NCBI RefSeq assembly: GCF_001544075.1
Contig: NZ_BCNT01000007.1
Location: forward strand, 1-64,000
From: Comamonas terrae
GTDB lineage: Bacteria; Pseudomonadota; Gammaproteobacteria; Burkholderiales; Burkholderiaceae_C
Reading direction: 5' to 3'
Length of the DNA: 64,000 nt
The notes under the pieces were generated by a model. It had not been told where the DNA came from. It saw only the letters and a program-made list of their open reading frames with translations, and made no database searches. Made by a program: the position numbers and the translations under genes. Numbering within the stretch: the first letter of the stretch is position 1; each line of letters starts with the position of its first letter. Below are positions 19,338 through 30,149 of this stretch, one piece after another.

Positions 19338-20666
19338 TCAGCCCCGGGTCACGACCTCGCCGCGCAGCGTATAGGCCATGGCCTCGGTGATCTTCACGTC
19401 GACGAGCTGGCCGATGAGCCGCTCGTTGCCGGGGAAGTTGACCACGCGGTTGCACTCGGTGCGGCCCATCAGCTCGCCGTTGCCGCGTTTGGAATGGCCT
19501 TCCACCAGCAGGCGCTGCACCGTGCCCACGCGCTCCTCGCTGATCTCCTTGATGTTGTGGTTGATCACGGCCTGCAGCTCCTGCAGGCGGCGCAGCTTGA
19601 CCTCGTGCGGCGTGTCGTCGTGCAGATTGGCAGCTGGCGTGCCGGGGCGCGGGCTGAAGATGAAGCTGAAGCTGTTGTCGAAGCGCACGTCTGCAATGAG
19701 CTTCATCATCTTCTGGAAGTCTTCCTCGGTCTCGCCGGGAAAGCCCACGATGAAGTCGCTGCTCATGGCCAGCTCGGGCCGGATGGCGCGCAGCTTGCGG
19801 ATGGTGCTCTTGTACTCCATGGCCGTGTAGCCGCGCTTCATGGCCATCAGGATCTTGTCCGAGCCGTGCTGCACGGGCAGGTGCAGGTGGCTGACCAGCT
19901 TGGGGATCTTCGCGTAGGCCTCGATCAGGCGCGGCGTGAACTCGTTGGGGTGGCTGGTGGTGTAGCGGATGCGCTCGATGCCGGGGATCTCGGCCACGTA
20001 CTCGAGCAGCAGCGCGAAGTCGGCCAGCTCGGCGGTGTCGCCCATCCTGCCCAGGTAGGCGTTCACGTTCTGGCCCAGCAGCGTGACTTCCTTCACGCCC
20101 TGGTCGGCCAGGCCGGCGACCTCGACCAGCACGTCCTCGAACGGGCGGCTGACTTCCTCGCCGCGCGTATAGGGCACGACGCAGTAGCTGCAGTACTTGG
20201 AGCAGCCTTCCATGATGGAAACGAAGGCCGAGGCGCCTTCCACGCGCGCAGGCGGCAGGTGGTCGAACTTCTCGATCTCGGGGAAGCTGATGTCCACCTG
20301 CGGCCTGGCCTTGGCGGCGCGGGCATTGAGCAGGTCGGGCAGGCGATGCAGGGTCTGCGGGCCGAAGACCACGTCCACGTAGGGCGCGCGCTTGATGATT
20401 TCCTCGCCCTCCTGGCTGGCCACGCAGCCGCCCACGCCGATGAGCACGCCTTTTTCCTTCAGGTGCTTGAAGCGGCCGAGGTCGGAGAACACCTTCTCCT
20501 GTGCCTTCTCGCGCACCGAGCAGGTGTTGAACAGGATGAGGTCGGCCTGCTCCGGATCGTCGGTGGACTCGTAGCCCTGGGCCGCGCCCAGCACGTCGGC
20601 CATCTTGTCCGAGTCGTACTCGTTCATCTGGCAGCCGAAGGTTTTGATGAAGACTTTCTTGCTCAT
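19338..20666 (-). CDS. miaB: tRNA-2-methylthio-N6-dimethylallyladenosine synthase
   Basis: A 442-residue radical-SAM methylthiotransferase that adds the methylthio group to i6A37 of tRNAs reading U-starting codons. The N-terminal domain has three cluster cysteines in [19 protein letters not shown] and VGGCVAS. The radical-SAM cluster is [10 protein letters not shown]-terminal TRAM domain starts near [10 protein letters not shown]. The ATG at 20666 is chosen because the protein then begins [12 protein letters not shown]; a GTG three codons upstream is possible. It is convergent with the dioxygenase gene, with only 22 nt between stops. Confidence 0.97.
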   Translation of the reverse strand: MSKKVFIKTFGCQMNEYDSDKMADVLGAAQGYESTDDPEQADLILFNTCSVREKAQEKVFSDLGRFKHLKEKGVLIGVGGCVASQEGEEIIKRAPYVDVVFGPQTLHRLPDLLNARAAKARPQVDISFPEIEKFDHLPPARVEGASAFVSIMEGCSKYCSYCVVPYTRGEEVSRPFEDVLVEVAGLADQGVKEVTLLGQNVNAYLGRMGDTAELADFALLLEYVAEIPGIERIRYTTSHPNEFTPRLIEAYAKIPKLVSHLHLPVQHGSDKILMAMKRGYTAMEYKSTIRKLRAIRPELAMSSDFIVGFPGETEEDFQKMMKLIADVRFDNSFSFIFSPRPGTPAANLHDDTPHEVKLRRLQELQAVINHNIKEISEERVGTVQRLLVEGHSKRGNGELMGRTECNRVVNFPGNERLIGQLVDVKITEAMAYTLRGEVVTRG

Positions 20667-20710
20667 GGGGAACACTCGTTCTGTGACGGGCCCGCCGCGG
20701 CGGCAGGCTC

Positions 20711-20800
20711 AAAAGCCATAGCTGTTGGCGCAAGCATGGCCTTGGGTTGATGGGTGAATGACAGCTAGATGCTTGCGATGCAAGCGCTGGCAGCTTTGAA
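20711..20800. repeat. Intergenic hairpin repeat with CGCAAGCAT arms
   Basis: Between miaB and the next gene, CGCAAGCAT (20729-20737) is the exact complement of ATGCTTGCG (20769-20777). It is flanked by AAAAGCCATAGCTG on one side and GGCAGCTTTGAAAT on the other. The AGCTG...GCGCAAGC vocabulary recurs in hairpins at 34787-34880 and loosely at about 24290-24375. It probably belongs to a dispersed intergenic family of Comamonadaceae. Confidence 0.55.
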
Positions 20801-20833
20801 ATCGGTAGCGCCGAACGGGCCGGCCGGCAGCGT

Positions 20834-21244
20834 TCAGGAGCCGAACAGGCCGCGCAGCAGGCCGGGCTTGGTGCTCGCGGGCTTGTACTTCTCGATTTCG
20901 GCGGGCGTCAGGATCCAGGCCGTGTGCAGCCACTGGGTCTGCGGCTCGACCACATAGCCCACGGCCAGTTTCTGGCCCTGGTAGTTGCTGGCGAAGACCA
21001 GCGTTCGCTCGGGGCTGAACAGGCGAAAGCCCGGCGTGGTGCGGATGGTCTCGCCATTGAGCGTGACTTCGGGGAAGTTGCTGACGACCAGTTCGCCGAA
21101 CTGGGCGTTGGGCGGGAAGTTGCGCGTCTCGTCCGACGGCAGTCCCTGGGCCAGCACGGTGCCGGCGGCGGCAGCCGTGGCGGCCAGCAGCGCGGCAGCG
21201 CACAGGCGGCGGCCTGCGGACAATGGGGTTTTGCAGCGGTTCAT
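20834..21244 (-). CDS. Conserved hypothetical secreted protein
   Basis: 136 residues with a clear signal peptide (basic start MNRCKTPLSAGRR, Ala-rich core, cleavage after VLAQ). The mature part has NFPPNAQFGELVVSNFPEVTLNG, TIRTTPGFRLF and WLHTAWILTPAEIEKY. I do not recognise a named family. It has no catalytic motif and no cysteine after the signal, so it is probably a small periplasmic protein. Neighbours miaB and fdhD give no clue to its job. Confidence 0.75.
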   Translation of the reverse strand: MNRCKTPLSAGRRLCAAALLAATAAAAGTVLAQGLPSDETRNFPPNAQFGELVVSNFPEVTLNGETIRTTPGFRLFSPERTLVFASNYQGQKLAVGYVVEPQTQWLHTAWILTPAEIEKYKPASTKPGLLRGLFGS

Positions 21245-21314
21245 GGTGTATATCCAGAGGCTGGTGGCGGAAAGGCTGCGATTTTACGGGCCCGGTCGCG
21301 GGGCAGGACGGCAC

Positions 21315-22181
21315 TCAGGCATTGCGGCCCGGCGCATAGAGCACGGCGCGGGGGCTGCGGCACAGGCCCCAGAAGCGCAGGCCCGTGAGTTCGGCCATGC
21401 GCACGCCCATGGACGTGGGGGCGGAAATCGTGGCCAGGGCCGCGATGCCGACCTTGGCGCATTTGCGCACCAGCTCGTGGCTGCCGCGGCTGGACAGCAG
21501 CACGAAGCCCGGCTGGTGGAGGCGCCCGGTGCGTGCCAGCCGTCCCACAAGCTTGTCCAGCGCATTGTGGCGGCCCACGTCCTCGAGCACGTCGGTGACC
21601 TCGCCATCCAGCGTGGCCCAGCCGGCCGCATGGACGGCGCCGGCTTCGGCGTTGAGGAGCTGGCGCGGCGGCAGCGTGTCCATGGCCTTGAGCACGGTGG
21701 CAGCATCGACCTGATCCAGCCAGCCGTGCGCGGGCAGGGGATCGAACGACAGGTCCAGCGCTGCGAAGCTTTCGACGCCGCAGACGCCGCAGCCCGTGCG
21801 CCCCGTCATGCTGCGGCGCCGGTCCTTGAGGCGGGCAAAGCAGCGCGAGGCGATCTCGATCTGCACTTCCAGCCCGTCCATGCCTTCGGGCAGGCCGGCG
21901 GCCGCCGCGGCCACGGGCGCGACCTCGATGCCGTAGCAGTCGGCTGGCCGGTCGATGATGCCTTCGGTCAGCGCAAAGCCCAGCGCGAAATCGGCCGCGT
22001 CGGTGGGCGAGCCCATCATCACCGCATGCGAGATGCCGTTGAAGACCAGCGCGACCGGCACCTCGCTGGCCAGCGTGCGATCCTGGGCCTGCACCTGGCC
22101 GGCGTCGTGGAACTCCACGGCATGGCGCTGCAGGGGCTGCAGCGATTGCAGGTGAGGCAGGGGGCAGGTCGGCGCGGTCAT
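21315..22181 (-). CDS. fdhD: Formate dehydrogenase accessory sulfurtransferase FdhD
   Basis: 288 residues. FdhD carries sulfur from the IscS desulfurase to the molybdenum cofactor of formate dehydrogenase. The sulfur-carrying motif C131-GV-C134 corresponds to C121/C124 of E. coli FdhD. DVGRHNALDK and KCAKVGIAALATISAPTSMGV are typical. The ATG at 22181 starts MTAPTCPLP; a 16-codon extension upstream has no support. It sits next to the modABC molybdate genes, in keeping with cofactor maturation. Confidence 0.95.
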   Translation of the reverse strand: MTAPTCPLPHLQSLQPLQRHAVEFHDAGQVQAQDRTLASEVPVALVFNGISHAVMMGSPTDAADFALGFALTEGIIDRPADCYGIEVAPVAAAAAGLPEGMDGLEVQIEIASRCFARLKDRRRSMTGRTGCGVCGVESFAALDLSFDPLPAHGWLDQVDAATVLKAMDTLPPRQLLNAEAGAVHAAGWATLDGEVTDVLEDVGRHNALDKLVGRLARTGRLHQPGFVLLSSRGSHELVRKCAKVGIAALATISAPTSMGVRMAELTGLRFWGLCRSPRAVLYAPGRNA

Positions 22182-22217
22182 GGGGGGATGATAGTGATGC
22201 CAGAGACCAAGCCCGGC

Positions 22218-22330
22218 CAAAACTGGCATTCACCAGGCGAGGGACAGCGAGCAAGGGCCTGGGCAGCCCCGCCGCCCCGCAGCGAAGCTGTCGCCCCCCT
22301 TCCAGGGGGAAGCGCGAACCGCCCAGGGGG
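22218..22330. repeat. Dispersed intergenic repeat, copy B
   Basis: Matches copy A at 1507-1631 along its length with a shorter inner hairpin (CCCCCCTTCCAGGGGG). It fills the space between the fdhD start region and the modC stop codon, which begins at the very next base. Like copy A, it is oriented so that its CAGGGGGT end abuts a stop codon of a minus-strand gene. Confidence 0.75.
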
Positions 22331-23428
22331 TCAATCCAATAACGCCATGCCCTTGATCTGCGCGAACACCTGCATGCCCACCTGCAGCTCCAGGGCCTGG
22401 GCCGAATGCCGGCTCAGGCGCGCCAGCAGCCGCGTGCCGCCTTGCGCGGCGGAGTGCGCAGGGCGGCCGGCCTGCAGAGAGACCATGACCTGGCCCGGAC
22501 CGTCCTCGCGCATGCCCAGGATGGAAACCGGCAGGATGTTGAGAATGCTGGTGCCCTCGGGGCGGGACAGGCTCAGGCTCACGTCGCGCGCCTGCACGCG
22601 CAGCTGCACCAGGGTACCCACGGCACGCGGCCGGTTCATGACCAGCAGCAGCTTGCCGCCGTCGAATTCCAGCGTGCTCAGGCAGTCGCCGGTGTCATGC
22701 GACTGCACCCGGGCCTGGACCACGGCGGCGGCCAGGTCGCCCTGTGCCAGCGGCAGGTCCAGACTGGACAGCAGCTCGGTCACCGCCCCCTGGGCCACCA
22801 CCTGGCCCGCGCGCAGCAGCACCATGTGCTGGGCCAGGCGTGCGACCTCGTCCATGGAGTGGCTCACATAGACGATGGGAATCAGCAGGCTGCGCTGCAG
22901 CTGCTCCAGATACGGCAGCACCTCGGCCTTGCGCTGGGCATCCAGCGCGGCCAGCGGCTCGTCCATCAGCAGCACTTCGGGGCTGGTGGCCAGCGCCCGC
23001 GCAATGGCCACGCGCTGGCGCTCGCCGCCCGACAACGTGGACGGCATGCGCTCCAGCAGATGGCCTATGCCCAGCAGCTCCACGGCGTGCTCGTGCGGGA
23101 CCTTGCGGCGCTCCGCGGGCGTGCGCCGCAGCCCGTAGGCGATGTTCCCCTGCACCGACAGATGGGCGAACAGGCTGGCCTCCTGGAATACATAGCCCAG
23201 CGCGCGGCGGTGCGTGGGCAGCCACTGCTTTTGCGCATCGTCCTGCCACACCGTCTGGTTGACGGCCACGCGGCCGCGGGCGCGCTCCAGGCCGGCCAGG
23301 CTGCGCAGGCAGGTGGTCTTGCCGCAGCCCGAAGGGCCGAACAGCGCGGTCACGCCGCGGCCGGGCAATTGCAGGTCCACGTCCAGCGCGAAGTCGGTGC
23401 GCGTGAGTTGGAGGCGCGCTTCAATCAT
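22331..23428 (-). CDS. modC: Molybdate ABC transporter ATP-binding protein
   Basis: 365 residues. The ABC domain has Walker A GPSGCGKTT, Q-loop region YVFQEASLF, signature LSGGERQR and Walker B LLMDEPLAALD. The C-terminal part, about residues 290-365, is a molybdate-binding (mop/TOBE) domain beginning near TSILNILPVSIL, which senses substrate. It powers molybdate uptake with ModB and ModA. It follows modB by 93 nt on the same strand. Confidence 0.96.
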   Translation of the reverse strand: MIEARLQLTRTDFALDVDLQLPGRGVTALFGPSGCGKTTCLRSLAGLERARGRVAVNQTVWQDDAQKQWLPTHRRALGYVFQEASLFAHLSVQGNIAYGLRRTPAERRKVPHEHAVELLGIGHLLERMPSTLSGGERQRVAIARALATSPEVLLMDEPLAALDAQRKAEVLPYLEQLQRSLLIPIVYVSHSMDEVARLAQHMVLLRAGQVVAQGAVTELLSSLDLPLAQGDLAAAVVQARVQSHDTGDCLSTLEFDGGKLLLVMNRPRAVGTLVQLRVQARDVSLSLSRPEGTSILNILPVSILGMREDGPGQVMVSLQAGRPAHSAAQGGTRLLARLSRHSAQALELQVGMQVFAQIKGMALLD

Positions 23429-23521
23429 GGGTCGAGGATTTTTTGCCGCCGTACCGCCCCGGGGCCCAAAGAGGCCCCCTCGGGGCGCCGCGGCTGCACG
23501 TCGGTAGAGCGAGCGTGAGGG

Positions 23522-24190
23522 TCATTTTTTGGGCTGGAGCCAGTTGAGCGCCAGCAATACCAGGAACGAGAAGGCCACCATGCCCGCGGCCAGCAGGTGG
23601 GCGTGGCCGTACTCCATGGCTTCCACATGGTCGTAGATCTGCACCGAGACCACGCGCGTGACGCCGGGAATGTTGCCGCCCAGCATGAGCACCACGCCGA
23701 ACTCGCCCACGGTGTGGGCAAAGGTCAGCACGGCGGCCGCGATGAAGCCGGGCCGGGCCAGCGGCAGGGCCACGGTGAAGAAGCGGTCCAGCGGGCTGGC
23801 GCCCAGGCTGGCCGCGGCTTCCAGCGGGCGCGGGCCCTGGGCCTCGAAGGCGCGCTGCAGCGGCTGCACCGTAAACGGCATGGAATAGATCAGAGAGCCC
23901 AGGACCAGGCCCGCAAACGTGAAAGGCAGCTGGCCCAGGCCCAGCGCCTGCGTGAGCTGGCCTATGGGGCCGTTGGGCCCCAGGGTGACCAGCAGGTAAA
24001 AGCCGATCACCGTGGGCGGCAGCACCAGTGGCAGGGCCACCACGGCGCCGATGGGGCCGGACCAGCGCGAGCGCGTATGCGCGAGCCACCAGGCCAGCGG
24101 CGTGCACAGCACCATGAGCAGCAGGGTGGTCACGCCCGCGAGCTTGAGCGTGAGCCAGATGGCGGCGTAGTCTTCGGCGTTCAGTTCCAT
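23522..24190 (-). CDS. modB: Molybdate ABC transporter permease
   Basis: 222 residues with five or six membrane helices and the ABC-permease EAA-type loop EAAASLGASPLDRFFTVALPLARPG. It forms the membrane channel of the ModABC importer. The start ATG at 24190 (MELNAEDYAAIW) gives the usual ModB length; the longer frame upstream lacks family similarity. Between modA and modB lie 190 nt with a partial hairpin repeat, so the operon has an internal spacer. Confidence 0.95.
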   Translation of the reverse strand: MELNAEDYAAIWLTLKLAGVTTLLLMVLCTPLAWWLAHTRSRWSGPIGAVVALPLVLPPTVIGFYLLVTLGPNGPIGQLTQALGLGQLPFTFAGLVLGSLIYSMPFTVQPLQRAFEAQGPRPLEAAASLGASPLDRFFTVALPLARPGFIAAAVLTFAHTVGEFGVVLMLGGNIPGVTRVVSVQIYDHVEAMEYGHAHLLAAGMVAFSFLVLLALNWLQPKK

Positions 24191-24380
24191 GGCGCGAAAA
24201 AAAGAGGGCCTGCGCCGGCACCCCGGGCAGGGCGCCGGCGCAGGTTCTCCCACAGTGGGCCGTGCCAGCATATACGGCACGGCCGGAAAAAACAGCAAAG
24301 CTATGCTTTCGGTAGCGGCTGGCGCCTGCTGCATCCTCAATAGAACGATGCAGAAGGCGTAAATGCTTGCAGGACAGGCG

Positions 24381-26216
<1,836 letters not shown>

Positions 26217-26311
26217 GGTTCCGGCCCTCGAGGCGGGCATGAGCCAGGGCCGGGACGGCGAGCCGGGGCCTGCGCCGGCCGCGCCGTCCTGCCGCGAAGC
26301 GGCATGGGCGC

Positions 26312-27304
26312 TCAGTCCACCTTCAGGCCGATTTCCTTGATCAGCGGCGCGAAGCGCGCGCGCTCCTTGGCGTGGTGGTCCACGAAGTCCTGGCGGCTCA
26401 TGCGCGGCTCGGGCGTGGCGCCCAGGCCCTGGATCACATCGACCACGTTCTTTTGCTCCAGCGCCTTGAGCACGCTGGCGCGCACGGCTTCCACCACGGG
26501 TGCGGGCGTGCCCGCCGGCGCGTAGACGCCGAACAGGGTGTCGGCATCGAAGCCCGGCAGGCCGCTTTCGGCCAGCGTGGGCACCTTGGGGTACAGCGGC
26601 GAGCGGTGCGGGCTGCCGATGGCCAGCAGCTTGAGCTTGCCGGCCTCGACCTGCTTGAGGCCCGGGCCCGGATCGAACCAGTACTGCAGCTGGCCGCTGA
26701 GCACGTCGGTCAGCGCCGGGCCGGCGCCCTTGTACGGCACGTGGATGGCATCGACCTTGGCCGCGCGCTTGAACATCTCGCCGGCCAGGTGGGGCGAGCT
26801 GCCCGGGCCCGGCGAGCCGTAGGACAGCTTGCCCGGATGGGCCTGCAGGTATTTGACGAAATCCTGCACATTGCTCACGGGCAGGCTGGGGCTGGTTTCC
26901 AGGAACACGTGCACGCGCGCCACGGCGGCCACGGGGATCAGGTCCTTTTCCGGGTTGAACGGCAGCTTGCCGTAGATCAGCGGATTGATGCTGATGCCCC
27001 CGCCGCTGCTCAGCAGCAGCGTGTAGCCGTCCTTGGGTGCGCGCACGGTCTCGCCGATGCCGATGTTGCCGTTGGCGCCGGGCTTGTTGTCCACCACCAC
27101 GGACTGGCCCAGCACCTGGCTCATGGTGGGCGAGATGGCGCGGCCCATCACGTCGGCCGCGCCGCCGGGGGCGAAGTTGACGATCAGGCGGATCGGGCGG
27201 TCCGGCCATTTGTCGTTGGCCAGGGCCGGTGCGGCAAGCGTGCTGCCGAGCAGGGCCAGCAGGCCGAGGCGGCGCCAGCGGTTGATGGCGGTGGTGGTTG
27301 CCAT
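26312..27304 (-). CDS. Bug/TctC-type periplasmic substrate-binding protein
   Basis: 330 residues with a signal peptide (cleavage after APALA) and the tripartite tricarboxylate receptor pattern: WPDRPIRLIVNFAPGGAADV, VVVDNKPGANGNIG and VPYKGAGPALTDVLSGQL. These receptors, hugely expanded in Bordetella, Comamonas and relatives, bind carboxylates. No TctA/TctB membrane partners are nearby, as is common for such orphans. An AGGAG motif precedes ATG 27304. It is 56 nt downstream of the decarboxylase gene, so an aromatic 2-oxoacid is a reasonable ligand guess. Confidence 0.92.
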   Translation of the reverse strand: MATTTAINRWRRLGLLALLGSTLAAPALANDKWPDRPIRLIVNFAPGGAADVMGRAISPTMSQVLGQSVVVDNKPGANGNIGIGETVRAPKDGYTLLLSSGGGISINPLIYGKLPFNPEKDLIPVAAVARVHVFLETSPSLPVSNVQDFVKYLQAHPGKLSYGSPGPGSSPHLAGEMFKRAAKVDAIHVPYKGAGPALTDVLSGQLQYWFDPGPGLKQVEAGKLKLLAIGSPHRSPLYPKVPTLAESGLPGFDADTLFGVYAPAGTPAPVVEAVRASVLKALEQKNVVDVIQGLGATPEPRMSRQDFVDHHAKERARFAPLIKEIGLKVD

Positions 27305-27360
27305 GGGTCGTGTCTCCTTGGGTTTGTTTTTTCTGAATGAATGGCTGACGGGGAAAGGCT

Positions 27361-28989
27361 TCAGGCCACCTCCACCTCCACCACGATGGGACGGGGGTGG
27401 GCTATGGCATCCCGCAGCGCCTGTGCCAGCTGCGCGGCATCCTGCACATGCACGCCGTCGCAGCCATGGCCCCTGGCCAGGGCCACGAAATCGATGTCGG
27501 GCAGCTCCGTGCCCTCGACCTTCTCGCCCTCGCGGTAGCCGAAGACCCTGGAGAAGTCCTGCAGGGCCGCGTAGCGGCGGTTCTTGAGGATCACGAAGGT
27601 GATGGGCAGGCGCATGTTGGCGGCGCTCCACAGCGCCTGGATCGCATACATCGCCGAGCCGTCGCCGATCACGGCGATGACCTTGCTGTCCGGCCTGGCC
27701 AGGGCCACGCCCACGGCCGCGGGCATGCTGTGGCCCAGGCCGCCGCTGCACATGGTGAAGAAGGTGGCGCTGTGGAAGATGGGCAGGTAGGTCTGGATCA
27801 CGGGGCGCGAGCTGGGCGCCTCCTCCACGATTATGCTGTGCGGGTCGCGCACGCAGGCCAGCGTGTGCATGGCGAAGGCCACCGACATGCGCTCTCCGGC
27901 GCCCGGCGCGGCGGGCACGGGCGGCGCCGGCTTGCGCTCGGGCGCCGGGCGCTGCACCGCCTGCGGGCGCAGCAGCAGCTCCTCCACCCCCATGCGGATA
28001 TTGCCCACGGCCGCCGTGCCCACGGGCGCCCAGGCGGCGATGGCCGGGTCCTCGATCAGCTGGTACAGCTGCGTGCCTTCGGGGACGAACGGGCCCTCGC
28101 CTTCCACGTGGTAGGTGAAGGCCGCGGCGCCCACGGCGAACACCACGTCGTGGCCGCCCAGCAGCTGCACGATGCGCTCGCGCATGGCAGGCAGGAAGCC
28201 CGCAAACAGCGGGTGGTCCTCGGGGAAGCTGCAGCGCCCGCTCATGGGCGCCACGAAGACACGGGCCTGGTGGCGCTCGGCCAGCGCCACCACGGCATCC
28301 CAGGCCTGGCCGCGGTCCACGGCCGCGCCGACCACGAAAGCGGGACGCTGGGCCGCATCCAGCGCTTCGCCGACCAGGGCCAGCGTGCGCGGATCGGGCC
28401 GGGTCTCGAAGCCCACGTGGCGCAGCACGATCGGATCGCAGGGCTTGTCCCAGTCATCGGCGGGAATGGACACGAAGACCGGGCCGCGCGGCTCCTGCAT
28501 GGCGATGTAGTAGGCACGCGCCAGGGCCTGGGGAACATCCTCGGCGCGTGCGGGCTCGCAGCTCCACTTCACATAGGGCTTGGGCAGGTCCGTGGCGTCT
28601 CGCGAATGCAGGAAGGGGTCGAACTGCAGCAGCGAGCGGGCCTGCTGGCCGGCCGTGATGACCATGGGCGTGCGGTTCTTGAAGGCCGTGAAGATGTTGG
28701 CCATGGCGTGGCCCACGCCGGCGGCCGAATGCAGGTTCACGAAGCTGGCATTGCGCGTGGCCTGGGCATAGCCGTCGGCCATGCCCACGACCACGGCTTC
28801 CTGCAGGCCGAGCTCGTACGAGAAGTCTTCGGGATAGTCGCGAAACAGCGGCAGCTCGGTGGAGCCGGGGTTGCCGAAAATGCGCGTCATGCCCAGCTCG
28901 CGCAGCATGGCGATCACGGCATGGCGCACGGTATGGACGGTCTGGGGGAGGGCGGCGGGGGTGGCCTGGGCGCTGGATGTCGCTTGCAA
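27361..28989 (-). CDS. mdlC: Benzoylformate decarboxylase-like thiamine diphosphate enzyme
   Basis: 542 residues, colinear with Pseudomonas putida benzoylformate decarboxylase. The active-site residues of that enzyme correspond to S43 (GNPGSTE), E64 (LQEA), H87 (NLHSAAG) and H294 (TYHVEG). The C-terminal ThDP motif begins GDGSAMY. Such enzymes turn benzoylformate into benzaldehyde and CO2 in mandelate degradation. Other mandelate genes are absent, so a substituted phenylglyoxylate or other 2-oxoacid is possible. It is the first gene of a unit with the Bug receptor, divergent from a LysR regulator. Confidence 0.88.
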   Translation of the reverse strand: MQATSSAQATPAALPQTVHTVRHAVIAMLRELGMTRIFGNPGSTELPLFRDYPEDFSYELGLQEAVVVGMADGYAQATRNASFVNLHSAAGVGHAMANIFTAFKNRTPMVITAGQQARSLLQFDPFLHSRDATDLPKPYVKWSCEPARAEDVPQALARAYYIAMQEPRGPVFVSIPADDWDKPCDPIVLRHVGFETRPDPRTLALVGEALDAAQRPAFVVGAAVDRGQAWDAVVALAERHQARVFVAPMSGRCSFPEDHPLFAGFLPAMRERIVQLLGGHDVVFAVGAAAFTYHVEGEGPFVPEGTQLYQLIEDPAIAAWAPVGTAAVGNIRMGVEELLLRPQAVQRPAPERKPAPPVPAAPGAGERMSVAFAMHTLACVRDPHSIIVEEAPSSRPVIQTYLPIFHSATFFTMCSGGLGHSMPAAVGVALARPDSKVIAVIGDGSAMYAIQALWSAANMRLPITFVILKNRRYAALQDFSRVFGYREGEKVEGTELPDIDFVALARGHGCDGVHVQDAAQLAQALRDAIAHPRPIVVEVEVA

Positions 28990-29122
28990 AACATGTCTCC
29001 TGGGACTGGGGCCGCCGTTCTTTGCGCGAGGCAGGCGCGAGGGGCGATCCGTTCAGGCAGCTATCTTGCGTTGCGCCATAATTTCCAGCAATTGAATAAA
29101 TCATCTAAGAGATATTCGTTTC

Positions 29123-30025
29123 ATGGATATATCAGGCCTGGACCTCAATCTGCTGCGTGTCTTCGATGCCGTGTTCCGACACGGCAGCGTGAGCCGCGCG
29201 GCGCAGGAGCTGGGTCTGTCGCAGCCGGCGGCCAGCCAGGCGATCACACGGCTGCGGCAGCTGCTCGGCGATCCGCTGTTCGAGCGCATGCACGGCGGCG
29301 TGCGGCCCACGCCGCGGGCCGAGCACCTGGCGCAGGCGGTGCGCACCGCCCTGGCCACGCTGGAGGTGGCGCTGGCCGAGGCGCATGCGTTCGAGCCGCT
29401 GCAGGCCCGCAAGCGCTTTCGGCTGCACCTGAGCGACATCGGCGAGGCCCGTTTCCTGCCGCCGCTGATGCAGGCGCTGCGCCGGCGCGCGCCCCATGTG
29501 CTGCTGGAGACGCTGCCCATGCCCATGGCGGAGATCGCCGACGCCCTGGACCGCGGCTCGCTGGACCTGGCCATAGGCTTTCTGCCGGGCGTGAGCGGCA
29601 CGCAGCAGCAGGTGCTGCTGTCGGACCACTATGCGCTGTTGCTGCGCAAGGGCCATCCGCTGCTGCAGGGCCGCCATGCCCCGCGCATGGACCTCGAAAG
29701 CCTGAAGGCGCTGGAATACGTGGCCGTGCGCTCGCACTCGGAGACGCTGAGAATTCTCCAGGCCCTGGACCTGGGGCCGCGCGTGCGCCTGTCGGCCGCG
29801 CACTTCATGGCCGTGCCCTCCATCGTGCGGCAGACCGACCTGGCCGTCATCATGCCCGCGGAGATCGCGGCCCGGTTCGAGGGCGAGGGCGACTATGTGG
29901 TGGTCGATGCAGCCCTGCCCGACAGCCGCTTCGATGTGTCGCTGCACTGGAGCTGGCGCTTTGCGCGCGAGCCGGCCAACCAGTGGATGCGCCAGCTGGT
30001 GAAGGAGGTTTTCCAGCAGGAGTGA
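29123..30025 (+). CDS. LysR-family transcriptional regulator of the decarboxylase locus
   Basis: 300 residues: N-terminal helix-turn-helix (SVSRAAQELGLSQPAASQAITRLRQLLGDPLFER) and a periplasmic-binding-protein-like effector domain. It resembles NodD/NahR-type regulators with LDLNLLRVFDAVF. Divergent placement, 133 bp from the benzoylformate-decarboxylase-like gene, makes that gene the probable target. The effector is unknown, perhaps an aromatic acid. Confidence 0.92.
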   Translation: MDISGLDLNLLRVFDAVFRHGSVSRAAQELGLSQPAASQAITRLRQLLGDPLFERMHGGVRPTPRAEHLAQAVRTALATLEVALAEAHAFEPLQARKRFRLHLSDIGEARFLPPLMQALRRRAPHVLLETLPMPMAEIADALDRGSLDLAIGFLPGVSGTQQQVLLSDHYALLLRKGHPLLQGRHAPRMDLESLKALEYVAVRSHSETLRILQALDLGPRVRLSAAHFMAVPSIVRQTDLAVIMPAEIAARFEGEGDYVVVDAALPDSRFDVSLHWSWRFAREPANQWMRQLVKEVFQQE

Positions 30026-30090
30026 AACAGGGCGCCCACGCTCTGCGCTGCGCGTGGTTGCTGCCCCGCATGACGGGGCCCGCCAATGAA

Positions 30091-30119
30091 AAACGCCCGG
30101 GCCGGATGGCGCAGGCGTT
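30091..30119 (-). terminator. Possible terminator of the MFS gene
   Basis: Read on the minus strand, AACGCC and GGGCGTT pair around a GC-rich loop and are followed by a short T run. It lies 31 nt past the MFS stop codon. A second GC hairpin (GCCCCGC/GCGGGGC region at 30062-30080) lies nearby for the converging LysR transcript. Confidence 0.4.
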
Positions 30120-30149
30120 GGAGGGGGCGGGGCGAAAGCGAAGCGGCGC